A stretch of DNA of 10,725 nt, from the NCBI GenBank assembly GCA_021731185.1, contig JAKFXW010000004.1:1-10725 (forward strand), written 5' to 3'. This document shows positions 1-6,349 of the stretch, one piece after another. Below the pieces are notes generated by a model that saw nothing but the letters and a program-made list of their open reading frames with translations, had not been told where the DNA came from and ran no database searches. This stretch comes from Gallionellaceae bacterium (GTDB taxonomy: Bacteria > Pseudomonadota > Gammaproteobacteria > Burkholderiales > Gallionellaceae). Each line of letters begins with the position of its first letter. Within the stretch, counting starts at the first letter, position 1. Made by a program: the position numbers and the translations under genes.

Positions 1-127
1 AAGCCAGATCCGACATATTTGATTACATCGAACGGTTTTATAACCAGAGAAAGAAGCGGCAATTAAACAGTGGTAATATCCATCAACCTGCTCTTAACTG
101 AGTATCCGTGAAAACGGGGGAGAACCA
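1..127 (+). mobile_element. 3' remnant of an IS3-family insertion sequence
   Basis: The window opens inside the last part of an IS3-family OrfB-like transposase (3-101). It is followed by a GC-rich stretch, ending about 127 with the run ACGGGGGAGAACCA, which looks like the terminal inverted repeat that usually closes such elements. The left end lies outside the window, so the inverted-repeat assignment cannot be confirmed and no target-site duplication can be tested. The element lies next to other broken genes, which suggests it took part in local decay. Confidence 0.5.
3..101 (+). pseudogene. IS3-family transposase OrfB, C-terminal fragment
   Basis: Thirty-two codons, open at the left window edge, read ARSDIFDYIERFYNQRKKRQ and then a short tail before TGA at 99-101. 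The block DIFDYIERFYN-basic is the conserved C-terminal signature of the integrase-core (rve) transposases of the IS3 family, where it normally continues to a RRHS..GY.SP.EFE-like ending. Here that ending is not recognisable, and in the same frame after the stop one can still read VSVKTGEN. The tail may therefore be degenerate or simply divergent. The catalytic DDE residues lie upstream of the window, so activity cannot be judged; the family call rests on this motif alone. Confidence 0.6.
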
Positions 128-226
128 TTTCGTTCTTCTCCGACTTAAATGAAATTGTTTTCAAGAGCGAGAAGTTCTAAGGCGGGGTAGCTCCAACAAT
201 TGACCAAGGAATTTAATAAATAAAGG

Positions 227-253
227 TGCCAGGCTGAATAAAAATGCCAGGCT
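227..253. repeat. Short direct repeat, two copies of TGCCAGGCT
   Basis: The nonamer TGCCAGGCT occurs at 227-235 and again at 245-253, 18 nt apart, in AT-rich sequence. The second copy is followed by CGAATT. On the minus strand this reads AATTCGAGCCTGGCA, which resembles, from memory, sequence flanking REP-associated (Y1/IS200-like) transposase genes in proteobacteria. No such transposase gene is visible here, so this may be a trace of one or a coincidence. Confidence 0.35.
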
Positions 254-306
254 CGAATTGTTTTCTTAATCGCAAACGAACGAATCAATAAAATCGGTCT
301 ATCTGG

Positions 307-414
307 ATGAGCCACGAACACTTGCAGTTGCTGGTTAACCGCGAGATGCCTTACGGCAAGTACAAAGACCGCTTGATCAAGCGGTCAGTCCGCCAGCCGC
401 TCCTTGCGCAATGA
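307..414 (+). pseudogene. Truncated DUF3820-family gene (N-terminal fragment)
   Basis: A 35-codon frame starts at ATG 307. It contains LQLLVNREMPYGKYKDRLI, matching the start of DUF3820 proteins (small proteins of about 70-80 residues, function unknown, sometimes labelled quorum-sensing-regulated virulence factor), whose hallmark is MP[FY]GKYKGR followed by a DLP..YL.WF segment. The match ends right after DRLI, exactly where a perfect palindrome (367-386) begins. The remaining residues to the TGA at 412-414 do not resemble the family. I infer a gene cut by a rearrangement at the palindrome. No clear Shine-Dalgarno sequence precedes the ATG, and an in-frame TAA lies at 289-291. The DUF3820 call is from motif memory and not verified. 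Confidence 0.5.
367..386. repeat. Perfect 20-bp palindrome
   Basis: The sequence GACCGCTTGA is followed immediately by its reverse complement TCAAGCGGTC, giving a perfect palindrome with no spacer, centred on 376/377. The flanking bases (A on each side) do not extend it. It coincides with the point where similarity to DUF3820 ends, so it may mark a recombination or inverted-duplication joint. It has no T-run on either strand and so is not a typical intrinsic terminator. A binding site for a dimeric protein is possible but nothing nearby supports it. Confidence 0.6.
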
Positions 415-561
415 GCTTGGCCTCGTAGCTATCCCGCTCTGGAGTGATAGTGAAAAAAGTTGTAGTTGCTGTTGGTGCGTTGGAAGCTCTTTACTTCAAG
501 GATTTTTTTCACATCGCTTTGCTTGGCAAGGGGAGCTTCGGTGAATCGAGATCGCAAAATT
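415..561. other. Gene-poor decayed stretch
   Basis: No complete gene is visible. On the minus strand one start-less frame (490 down to the TGA at 377-379) reads TITPERDSYEAKLIAQGAAG near its end, with protein-like composition, but I do not recognise it. A second minus frame over about 434-530 reads SDVKKILEVKSFQRTNSNYN. Either could be the relic of a C-terminus, possibly of the broken gene at 562-1139, but this is speculation. The plus-strand frame at 444-638 has no supporting evidence. Confidence 0.35.
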
Positions 562-1139
562 TTATACAGAACACACTATCAAGTGCAAGCTGTGGTCATC
601 ACGAATTTCTTGCGCCTGAATTCCTAGCTCTTCGGTAAAATAGTACAAGGCATGAAGTTGCTGCCACAACACTGCATCCACTTCGTAACATGCTTGCAAA
701 TATTCAAAAATTTGTAGTTGGCTATAACGCAAACAACGCTCACAAACCTCAACTACGTTAAGCTGTTTTTCATTGTCCCCTTGTGGGGCTCCATCCAATT
801 GCGCCTGCAAACATCGTTGGTAGCCGACGGACATTTGTTGCCACAACATAACACTGGAAATTAAAGTGGTGAATTCTTTCTCAAGTAACGGTAATTTTTT
901 GCTGTAATCGGCCTGCACTAAAAATATCGTATCGCTTAATTTTTCTAGAATTTCCCAGCGAACACCGCTGGGTAACGGCATACGATTAAGTTGATATAGC
1001 TGAGTTAAAAGCGTGGCATGTGTCCAGGTTACATCCGTTAACTGAAATTAAATTGACTAAGCCAGCGCGCGCAGCTGACTGCATCCTTAAAGGCAGGATT
1101 GGCTTGATTGTCTAGAGGTTCGAGTGCAAGCTTTAACAT
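562..1139 (-). pseudogene. Frameshifted and 3'-truncated gene, possibly of an atypical-PilZ-like betaproteobacterial family
   Basis: The original start is most likely ATG at 1139, one base after the stop of the HIT gene, implying translational coupling. From there 33 codons read MLKLALEPLDNQANPAFKDA and on to RWLSQFNFS before TAA at 1038-1040. A second frame, offset by one base, takes over at about 1045-1050 and reads QLTDVTWTHATLLTQLYQLN and onward through the 139 residues ending at 562. The joined product has the pattern I recall for the N-terminal region of betaproteobacterial proteins of several hundred residues, annotated as hypothetical, molecular chaperone or atypical PilZ: ARxWL, LLxQLxxLNR, ILExL, YxxCL, CLRY, and LWQQLHALYxFxEELG near residues 105-120 of the downstream frame. 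The frameshift falls in AATTTAATTTC and fits loss of one base. The rest of the protein is missing after about 600. The family label is tentative; the broken structure is seen directly. Confidence 0.6.
771..790 (-). repeat. Dispersed GC-rich repeat, copy A
   Basis: Read on the minus strand this is AGCCCCACAAGGGGACAATG. The 17-base core CCCACAAGGGGACAATG is identical to copy B (1699-1717, plus) and differs by one base from copy C (6265-6286, minus). This copy lies inside the broken gene and encodes part of GAPQGDNE, probably a linker. Confidence 0.5.
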
Positions 1140-1140
1140 A

Positions 1141-1566
1141 TCAATTTAATATTTGCTGAATGCGCATACTCAAACGTGTTTGCCAATCTGCGGGAGTACG
1201 TTCCGCAAAAGCAAGGCGCGCCAACTTGCGTTGAGGCTTGCCCCACACGGAATTAGGAAAATGCCTATCATCGGTATAACGCGGTATAACATGCCAATGT
1301 AAATGCGGCGTCACATTGCCCAGACTAGCGAGATTTATTTTATCTGGTTGCATAACTTCTCGTATAGCTTGCTCAACAGCAAAAACTACATACATTATTT
1401 TTTGTTGCTCATCTGTTTTTAAATCAGTCATTTCTTTTACGTGCTGCTGCCAGACCACCCGACAAAATCCGGGGTAGTCATTATCCACCACCGATATCAC
1501 GCGGCAATTTTCATTTTGCCAAAGCACAACTTCACCTTGTGCGTGGCATAGCTCACATTGTGTCAT
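1141..1566 (-). CDS. HIT-family protein (nucleotide hydrolase/transferase)
   Basis: A 141-residue member of the histidine-triad superfamily, which act on nucleotide-phosphoryl linkages such as Ap4A or AMP-lysine type substrates in the cytosol; the exact substrate cannot be read from sequence. The triad is H88-L-H90-W-H92, in NVTPHLHWHVIPRY, with H90 expected to be the nucleophile. Cys4 and Cys7 (CELC) form a possible metal-binding pair at the N-terminus, as in many HIT proteins. The DNDYPGFCRVVW block (28-39) and DKINLASLGN (75-84) are also family-like. I chose ATG 1566 because CELC starts there, giving a normal HIT length. The frame is open upstream to ATG 1656 but that extension has no family resemblance. 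The Shine-Dalgarno sequence is weak (GGA about 10 nt upstream). The next gene's ATG lies 1 nt past this stop, so the two probably formed one operon. Confidence 0.88.
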   Translation of the reverse strand: MTQCELCHAQGEVVLWQNENCRVISVVDNDYPGFCRVVWQQHVKEMTDLKTDEQQKIMYVVFAVEQAIREVMQPDKINLASLGNVTPHLHWHVIPRYTDDRHFPNSVWGKPQRKLARLAFAERTPADWQTRLSMRIQQILN

Positions 1567-2185
1567 AGCAGCATGTTCCAATATAACAGGGGGGCGACCA
1601 CGCATCCGTCGCTGCTCGGATAGTGCGATGTAATGACTGCTGTCAGCACGCCCCATGAAGTGACCGCTTCGATTTGAGCCAGAAGCCGATTACGTCGTCC
1701 CACAAGGGGACAATGTGTTTGCTTCTTGTTGGTGATGTATTCCAATTCGGAAAAACTTGTTTGCATCTTTAAATGGGAGGGAATGGATTAGCAATGGGCA
1801 AATTTTATCTGATGCGGCTGAGGAGGGCGAAATTAAATCAGTGCTTCCCTTTGCTCCACAGTGTGCTGCCAGAGGACTGAACTTTAGATTTGTAGACTAC
1901 CCCGTATTCTCGGCAAATTGAAAAGCCAAGCCCTGCGAGGACATGAGCCTAACTGTTTTTTAATTTACGCAGATGAAGGCGCATTTATTACCGCTGAAAC
2001 AAAACGTGCCACGGTAACGCGCTTTATTCGCTGGTGTATGAGTAATGGGGAAATTCCCGTGCTGTTCGTATGCGCTTTCCTTTTGTGAGGTGATACCGCA
2101 CAGCCAAGCACTTTCTACACTGCGCCTACATGGTGAGAAACTGCCAAAAAATAAAAAAACGCATCACTACAAGCCTTATTCTATG
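1567..2185. other. 619-nt stretch without a recognisable gene
   Basis: Between the HIT gene and the tRNA I see no full gene. It holds the dispersed repeat copy B (1699-1717) and two overlapping start-less plus-strand frames. The first, 1736-1921 (61 codons), includes WISNGQILSDAAEEGEIKSV. The second, 1888-2088 (66 codons), includes FLIYADEGAFITAETKRATV and FIRWCMSNGEIP. Both have a protein-like mix of residues, but I recognise neither. They may be pieces of one decayed gene, since they overlap by about 34 nt in different frames. A minus-strand promoter for the HIT gene must lie here but no convincing -35/-10 pair stands out. A T-rich tract on the minus strand (2145-2158) follows the tRNA. Confidence 0.4.
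1699..1717 (+). repeat. Dispersed GC-rich repeat, copy B
   Basis: CCCACAAGGGGACAATGTG on the plus strand. It shares 17 of 17 core bases with copy A, and the TGTG end with copy C. It contains an AGGGGA Shine-Dalgarno-like run 3 nt before ATG 1713, which opens only a 19-codon frame, so no gene is claimed. Confidence 0.5.
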
Positions 2186-2262
2186 TGGTGGGTCGTCGCG
2201 GACTTGAACCGCGGACCAAAGGATTATGAGTCCTCTGCTCTAACCAACTGAGCTAACGACCC
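2186..2262 (-). tRNA. ileX: tRNA-Ile2 (CAU anticodon, lysidine type), possibly tRNA-Met
   Basis: On the minus strand a full 77-nt cloverleaf can be drawn. The acceptor stem is GGGTCGT/ACGACCC, the D-arm is GCTC...GAGC, the anticodon stem is GAGGA/TCCTT around loop CTCATAA, the T-stem is CGCGG/CCGCG with loop TTCAAGT, the discriminator is A, and CCA is encoded (2186-2188). The anticodon CAT is at 2226-2228. CAU tRNAs are initiator Met, elongator Met or Ile2, in which C34 is modified to lysidine by TilS so that it reads AUA. The normal 1-72 pair G-C argues against the initiator. The TGGTC variable region and TTCAAGTCC look more like Ile2. In E. coli ileX also lies near rpoD, which supports Ile2. 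The 5' end is only 17 nt past the rpoD stop with no terminator between, so it could be processed from an rpoD transcript. Confidence 0.85.
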
Positions 2263-2279
2263 AAACTTTTTGATACCCT

Positions 2280-4241
2280 TTAGCTTTCTCCATCGAGGAA
2301 GCTCTTCAGCTTTTCTGAACGAGATGGATGACGCAATTTGCGTAGGGCTTTAGCTTCAATTTGACGTATACGCTCGCGTGTAACGTCAAATTGTTTGCCC
2401 ACTTCTTCCAGGGTATGGTCGGTATTCATTTCGATGCCAAAGCGCATTCGCAGAACCTTGGCCTCGCGCGGGGTGAGTGAATCCAGAATGTCCTTGGTCA
2501 CATTACGCAGGCTGTCATACACCGCTGCTTCAATAGGCACGATGGTATGCGAGTCTTCAATGAAGTCACCTAAATGCGAATCATCATCATCACCCACGGG
2601 AGTTTCCATGGAAATCGGTTCCTTGGCAATTTTTAATATCTTGCGCACTTTATCTTCGGGCATTTCCATCTTGGCGGACAAAATTGCGGCATCAGCCTCA
2701 AAGCCAGTTTCTTGCAGTATTTGGCGCGATATGCGATTCATTTTGTTGATGGTTTCAATCATGTGTACCGGAATACGAATCGTGCGTGCTTGATCGGCGA
2801 TGGAGCGTGTAATTGCCTGGCGTATCCACCATGTTGCGTAAGTAGAAAATTTGTATCCGCGACGGTATTCGAATTTATCGACGGCTTTCATCAGGCCGAT
2901 ATTGCCTTCTTGAATCAGGTCGAGAAATTGCAAACCACGGTTGGTATATTTTTTGGCGATGGAGATGACCAGTCGCAGGTTGGCTTCGATCATATCGCGC
3001 TTGGCACCACGCGCCTTGGCCTCGCCGTTGGTCATTTGCTTGTTGATTTCTTTTAGATCACGCAAGGGAATACCTACGCGTAATTGCAAATCCAGCAATT
3101 TTTTTTGCTGCTCAACGATGGCTGCTTGAAAGCGTAACAGTGTTTCGCCGTATGGTTTTTTAGCTGCAATTTCACGCGCTACCCAATCCAGCCTGCCTTC
3201 ATTTTCCGTAAAAGTATGGAGAAAATAAGTGCGTGGCATGCGCGCTTTAGTGACGCAGAGATCTTGTATCCTGCGCTCGTAACTACGTACCTCTTCCACC
3301 AACTTACGCATGGTGTCACACAGCGCATCGACTTGTTTGGCGGAGAATCTGAATTGCGTCAGCTCAGTCGAAATACGTTCTTGCAGTTTGTTGTATTGCG
3401 TGCTGCGATAGCCATGCTTCTCATACGCCTTGCCAATTTTAATAAACAAGTCGTGAATAACCGTGAAGCGTTCCAGCGCATCTATTTTAAGTTGCGCCAA
3501 GTTGGCGGCGGCGATGGCTTCACCATCCTCCTCACTTTCTTCTTCTATTTCTGCCTCTTCCTCAACGTCGAGATTAGACTCTTCAGTCAATACAGCTTCT
3601 TCGTTGATATCGATAAATCCATCGACCACTTCATCTATCCGCAATTCATCCCGCGCAACTTTTTCCACAAGGCCTAAAATTTCGGCAATGGTAGTGGGGC
3701 AGGCAGAAATGGCCTGAATCATATGCTTGAGGCCTTCTTCGATACGCTTGGCGATGACGATTTCATCTTCACGAGTCAACAAACCCACTGTTCCCATTTC
3801 GCGCATGTACATACGTACCGGGTCGGTGGTGCGTCCAAACTCAGAGTCAACTGTTGCCAGTGCAGCTTCAGCAGCCTCCACGGCATCTTCGTCGGCGACA
3901 ACTGGCGGGGCATCCGTCATGATTTGATTTTCAGCATTCGGTGCTTCATCCGTCACGGTGATGCCCATGTCGTTAATCATGCTGACCACGCCTTCAATCT
4001 GTTCAGCTTCCAGCATTTCTGGCAGATGATCGTTGATCTCACCATAGGTCAGGTAGCCACGCTCCTTGCCTAGAATGATTAATGCCTTCAGCCGGGTGCG
4101 GCGTGCCTCCACATCCTGCGATGGATCAGCAGGTGTGATTAATAGCGCATCTGCTACATTTTGTTTGACGGCATTTTGCTTGGCACTTAATGCTGCCAGC
4201 TTATCACTTGATGTTTTTTTCTTGAGTTGCCGAGTCGCCAT
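2280..4241 (-). CDS. rpoD: RNA polymerase primary sigma factor, sigma-70 (RpoD)
   Basis: A 653-residue housekeeping sigma factor that directs core RNA polymerase to -35/-10 promoters. Region 1.1 spans about 45-100 (ILGKERGYLTYGEINDHLP). Region 1.2 is at 136-170 (GRTTDPVRMYMREMG). A large non-conserved insertion follows, with an acidic run at about 213-241. Region 2 is at about 408-490 and includes the core-binding and -10 recognition block (DLIQEGNIGLMKAVDKFEYR, then FSTYATWWIRQAI). Region 3 is at about 490-580. Region 4 is at about 588-650, with the -35 helix-turn-helix TLEEVGKQFDVTRERIRQIE at 610-629. Length is normal for betaproteobacteria, slightly longer than the 613 residues of E. coli. 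ATG 4241 is preceded by GGGGA nine bases upstream; another ATG 16 nt upstream is out of frame. It is the last protein gene of the rpsU-yqeY-dnaG-rpoD cluster. No frameshift or missing motif is seen. Confidence 0.98.
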   Translation of the reverse strand: MATRQLKKKTSSDKLAALSAKQNAVKQNVADALLITPADPSQDVEARRTRLKALIILGKERGYLTYGEINDHLPEMLEAEQIEGVVSMINDMGITVTDEAPNAENQIMTDAPPVVADEDAVEAAEAALATVDSEFGRTTDPVRMYMREMGTVGLLTREDEIVIAKRIEEGLKHMIQAISACPTTIAEILGLVEKVARDELRIDEVVDGFIDINEEAVLTEESNLDVEEEAEIEEESEEDGEAIAAANLAQLKIDALERFTVIHDLFIKIGKAYEKHGYRSTQYNKLQERISTELTQFRFSAKQVDALCDTMRKLVEEVRSYERRIQDLCVTKARMPRTYFLHTFTENEGRLDWVAREIAAKKPYGETLLRFQAAIVEQQKKLLDLQLRVGIPLRDLKEINKQMTNGEAKARGAKRDMIEANLRLVISIAKKYTNRGLQFLDLIQEGNIGLMKAVDKFEYRRGYKFSTYATWWIRQAITRSIADQARTIRIPVHMIETINKMNRISRQILQETGFEADAAILSAKMEMPEDKVRKILKIAKEPISMETPVGDDDDSHLGDFIEDSHTIVPIEAAVYDSLRNVTKDILDSLTPREAKVLRMRFGIEMNTDHTLEEVGKQFDVTRERIRQIEAKALRKLRHPSRSEKLKSFLDGES

Positions 4242-4406
4242 GTTGGTCGGTCCCCATAAATAGTTTGCTGTAAATAAATTGAGCTATCAAATAAATTGAA
4301 TTGAATAGGTGCGATTAGGACTACTCTTCTCTTCCTATGTGCAAAAATTCAGTACTGCATAAAAAAGTAAGTACCGAGATTTTTATGATATACATGCCAT
4401 CGCACC

Positions 4407-4432
4407 ATAAAACGGCAGTTTGCGCCGCTTAA
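4407..4432 (-). terminator. Candidate intrinsic terminator between dnaG and rpoD
   Basis: On the minus strand, 45 nt after the dnaG stop, the arms AAGCGGC and GCCGTTT pair (one G-U) around a 7-nt loop, GCAAACT. The 3' arm runs into TTTTAT. The stem is short with only four strong pairs, so termination is probably partial. This would allow dnaG and rpoD to be expressed at different levels from one operon. Confidence 0.5.
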
Positions 4433-4441
4433 AAGTCCATA

Positions 4442-4447
4442 ATTATA
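4442..4447 (-). promoter_or_regulatory. Candidate -10 element of an rpoD promoter
   Basis: A perfect TATAAT is present on the minus strand in the dnaG-rpoD gap, about 195 nt before the rpoD start. No good -35 lies at 16-18 bp; the hexamer at 17 bp is AGTTAG. Start of transcription would fall near 4435, directly at the foot of the hairpin at 4407-4432, which would then form the 5' end of the leader. The chance of a random match in AT-rich sequence is considerable. Confidence 0.3.
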
Positions 4448-4476
4448 CACGAACTTTCGAACTTCTAACTGCACGC

Positions 4477-6267
4477 TTAGCTACGCTGCAATAGCTGCAA
4501 ATACAATGCGCGATCCTGCTCATTCAAACCACCCATCCCCGCCCCGTGCATTTTTACGTGCAATGCTTGTAATTGCTGTTTACGCTGCGCCTTGCGCAGG
4601 CTTTGCAATACGTCTTGAAATTCGTCTGCCGCCTTAAAGTCATCGCCCCATTGCATAATCTCTGCCTGTTCTTTCGCCAGTAGCGGTGCGTAAACTGTGT
4701 CTTGAAAATGCTGGATGATCGCAGCGGTGCTAACTTTTTCTTGGTTACCTTTTAACCATACAATCAAGGTCGCGATCGCCTCCGTCTCCATGCCACTGGT
4801 TTCCCAATCTGCTGGCAACCAGTCTGGTGCCGTAGCATCCTCAGGCAACAGACTAACCAAATCCGGTTGGAATAGTAGACAGCGCAGCAATGCGCGCAAA
4901 TTAGATGCCGCTGGACTGGCCATTTTTTGCGTCACGCGACGCTTGGGCAAGTCTATCGACCTCATACCATATAGTGCTTCTAATTCTGCCTGCGTAATGC
5001 CCGCTAAATCGGCCAACTCCTTACGCAATAGCAATGCTGCGATGGGCGCAGTAATCGCGGTGAGCAAAGGTTGCGCGCGTTGTAATAAAGCATTGCGCCC
5101 CTCTTGCGTCCGCATGTCCACTTGCGAAGATAATTCGCTAAGCAAATACTCAGATAAGGGCATAGCCTCGCGCAACAATTGATCAAACGCCACTGAGCCA
5201 TTTTCACGCACATAGCTATCGGGATCATGTTCAGACGGCAAAAATAAAAACCCAAATTGTTTGCCATCTACTAATTGCGGCAACGTGTTCTCCAAAGCCC
5301 GCCAAGCGGCTTTGCGTCCTGCAGCATCGCCATCAAAACAAAATACGATGCGATCTGTTAATCGCAAAAGTTTTTGTATATGGAAAGGTGTAGTGGCAGT
5401 GCCCAGCGTTGCCACGGCATATTCAATGCCGTGTTGCGCCAACGCCACCACATCCATATAACCTTCGACTACTAACGCCATGCGGTTGGCGCGTATGGAT
5501 TTTTGTGCTTGATACAAGCCATATAATTCGCGGCCTTTTTCAAACAATACTGTCTCGGGTGAATTCAAATATTTCGGCGTACCTTTATCCAACACACGTC
5601 CGCCAAAGCCGATAACCTGCCCGCGCGGATTGACAATCGGAAACATGATGCGATCCCGAAAACGATCATAGCGCCGCGCTGTACTTTGTTCTGCCGCATC
5701 CTCGGCTGAGTCGTCTGCACGCTCAATCACCAAGCCTGTATCCAACAAACTGACTGTCTGATAATCGGAAAATACTTGGCGTAAATTTTGCCAACCTTCT
5801 GGTGCATAGCCTATGCCAAAGCGTGCTGCCACTTCGCCGTTTACGCCACGACGTTTAAGATAATCTATCGCGATGGGAGATTGCTTCAGTTGCTCGCGGT
5901 AGTAACGCGCAGCCGTTTGCATCAGCTCATATAAATCCGGCGCGACCTTGTTCTCTATAGCACCTGCTGAGGAAGTTTCGTGTGGCACGGCGAGGCCAAT
6001 GCTTTGCGCTAACTCTTCCACTGCCTCGACAAACCCAAGACCGAGATGTTCCATAACAAAGCTGATTGCCGTGCCATGCACGCCACAACCGAAGCAGTGA
6101 TAAAACTGCTTATTGGCACTGACGGTAAATGAGGGAGATTTTTCGTTGTGAAAGGGGCAGCAGGCCGAGAAATTAGCACCCGCTTTTTTTAGCGGCACAT
6201 ACCGCCCGACCACGTCCACAATGTCGAGACGATTGAGTAAGTCTTGAATAAAACTTTTTGGAATCAC
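4477..6267 (-). CDS. dnaG: DNA primase (DnaG)
   Basis: A 596-residue primase that makes the RNA primers for leading-strand initiation and each Okazaki fragment, working with the replicative helicase DnaB. The N-terminal CHC2 zinc ribbon has ligands C37, H40, C58 and C61 (CPFH ... CFGC). The catalytic core follows, with RDRIMFPI at 204-211, FGGRVLD at 221-227 and PKYLNSPET at 231-239. The TOPRIM fold carries E268 (VVEGYMD) and D312/D314 (FDGDAAGRKA), the metal-binding acidic residues. The C-terminal 150 residues form the divergent helicase-binding domain. Length is normal. The start is GTG 6267, preceded by AGGGGG five bases upstream. An ATG two bases upstream is out of frame and stops at once (AUGUGA). 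The gap to the upstream yqeY is 220 nt. Confidence 0.97.
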   Translation of the reverse strand: MIPKSFIQDLLNRLDIVDVVGRYVPLKKAGANFSACCPFHNEKSPSFTVSANKQFYHCFGCGVHGTAISFVMEHLGLGFVEAVEELAQSIGLAVPHETSSAGAIENKVAPDLYELMQTAARYYREQLKQSPIAIDYLKRRGVNGEVAARFGIGYAPEGWQNLRQVFSDYQTVSLLDTGLVIERADDSAEDAAEQSTARRYDRFRDRIMFPIVNPRGQVIGFGGRVLDKGTPKYLNSPETVLFEKGRELYGLYQAQKSIRANRMALVVEGYMDVVALAQHGIEYAVATLGTATTPFHIQKLLRLTDRIVFCFDGDAAGRKAAWRALENTLPQLVDGKQFGFLFLPSEHDPDSYVRENGSVAFDQLLREAMPLSEYLLSELSSQVDMRTQEGRNALLQRAQPLLTAITAPIAALLLRKELADLAGITQAELEALYGMRSIDLPKRRVTQKMASPAASNLRALLRCLLFQPDLVSLLPEDATAPDWLPADWETSGMETEAIATLIVWLKGNQEKVSTAAIIQHFQDTVYAPLLAKEQAEIMQWGDDFKAADEFQDVLQSLRKAQRKQQLQALHVKMHGAGMGGLNEQDRALYLQLLQRS

Positions 6268-6286
6268 ATTGTCCCCCTGTGGGGCT
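6265..6286 (-). promoter_or_regulatory. dnaG ribosome binding site within dispersed repeat copy C
   Basis: On the minus strand the sequence reads AGCCCCACAGGGGGACAATG then TG, the final GTG being the dnaG start codon. The AGGGGG is the Shine-Dalgarno sequence. CCCC and GGGG can pair around a 4-nt loop (ACAG), which would hide the Shine-Dalgarno in a small hairpin. The core differs by one base from copies A (771-790) and B (1699-1717). Confidence 0.5.
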
Positions 6287-6349
6287 ATGCTCTCGCTTTA
6301 TACCCATGCAACAATGCACAGGAGATAACGTGTAAAGCAAAATACCAAA

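Noticed and set aside
444..638. Plus-strand 64-codon frame containing GKGSFGE
   Set aside because: It overlaps the 3' end of the minus-strand broken gene, has no plausible ribosome binding site, and the kinase-like GKGSFGE is too short to mean anything by itself.
1030..1060. Programmed ribosomal frameshift in the gene after HIT
   Set aside because: No slippery heptamer such as A-AAA-AAG and no downstream stem is seen. Together with the missing 3' part, decay or a sequencing error is simpler.
1567..1656. N-terminal extension of the HIT gene to ATG 1656
   Set aside because: The added 30 residues look unlike any HIT protein, while CELC right after ATG 1566 is where the family normally begins. 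The longer second frame at 1563-1766 has no supporting evidence either.
2145..2175. Intrinsic terminator after the tRNA
   Set aside because: There is a strong T-rich tract on the minus strand, but I could not draw a GC stem longer than two pairs before it. It may still be a transcript end.
3216..3677. Plus-strand 153-codon frame inside rpoD
   Set aside because: It is the antisense reading of the RpoD non-conserved region. The sense strand has unmistakable sigma-70 motifs over its whole length.
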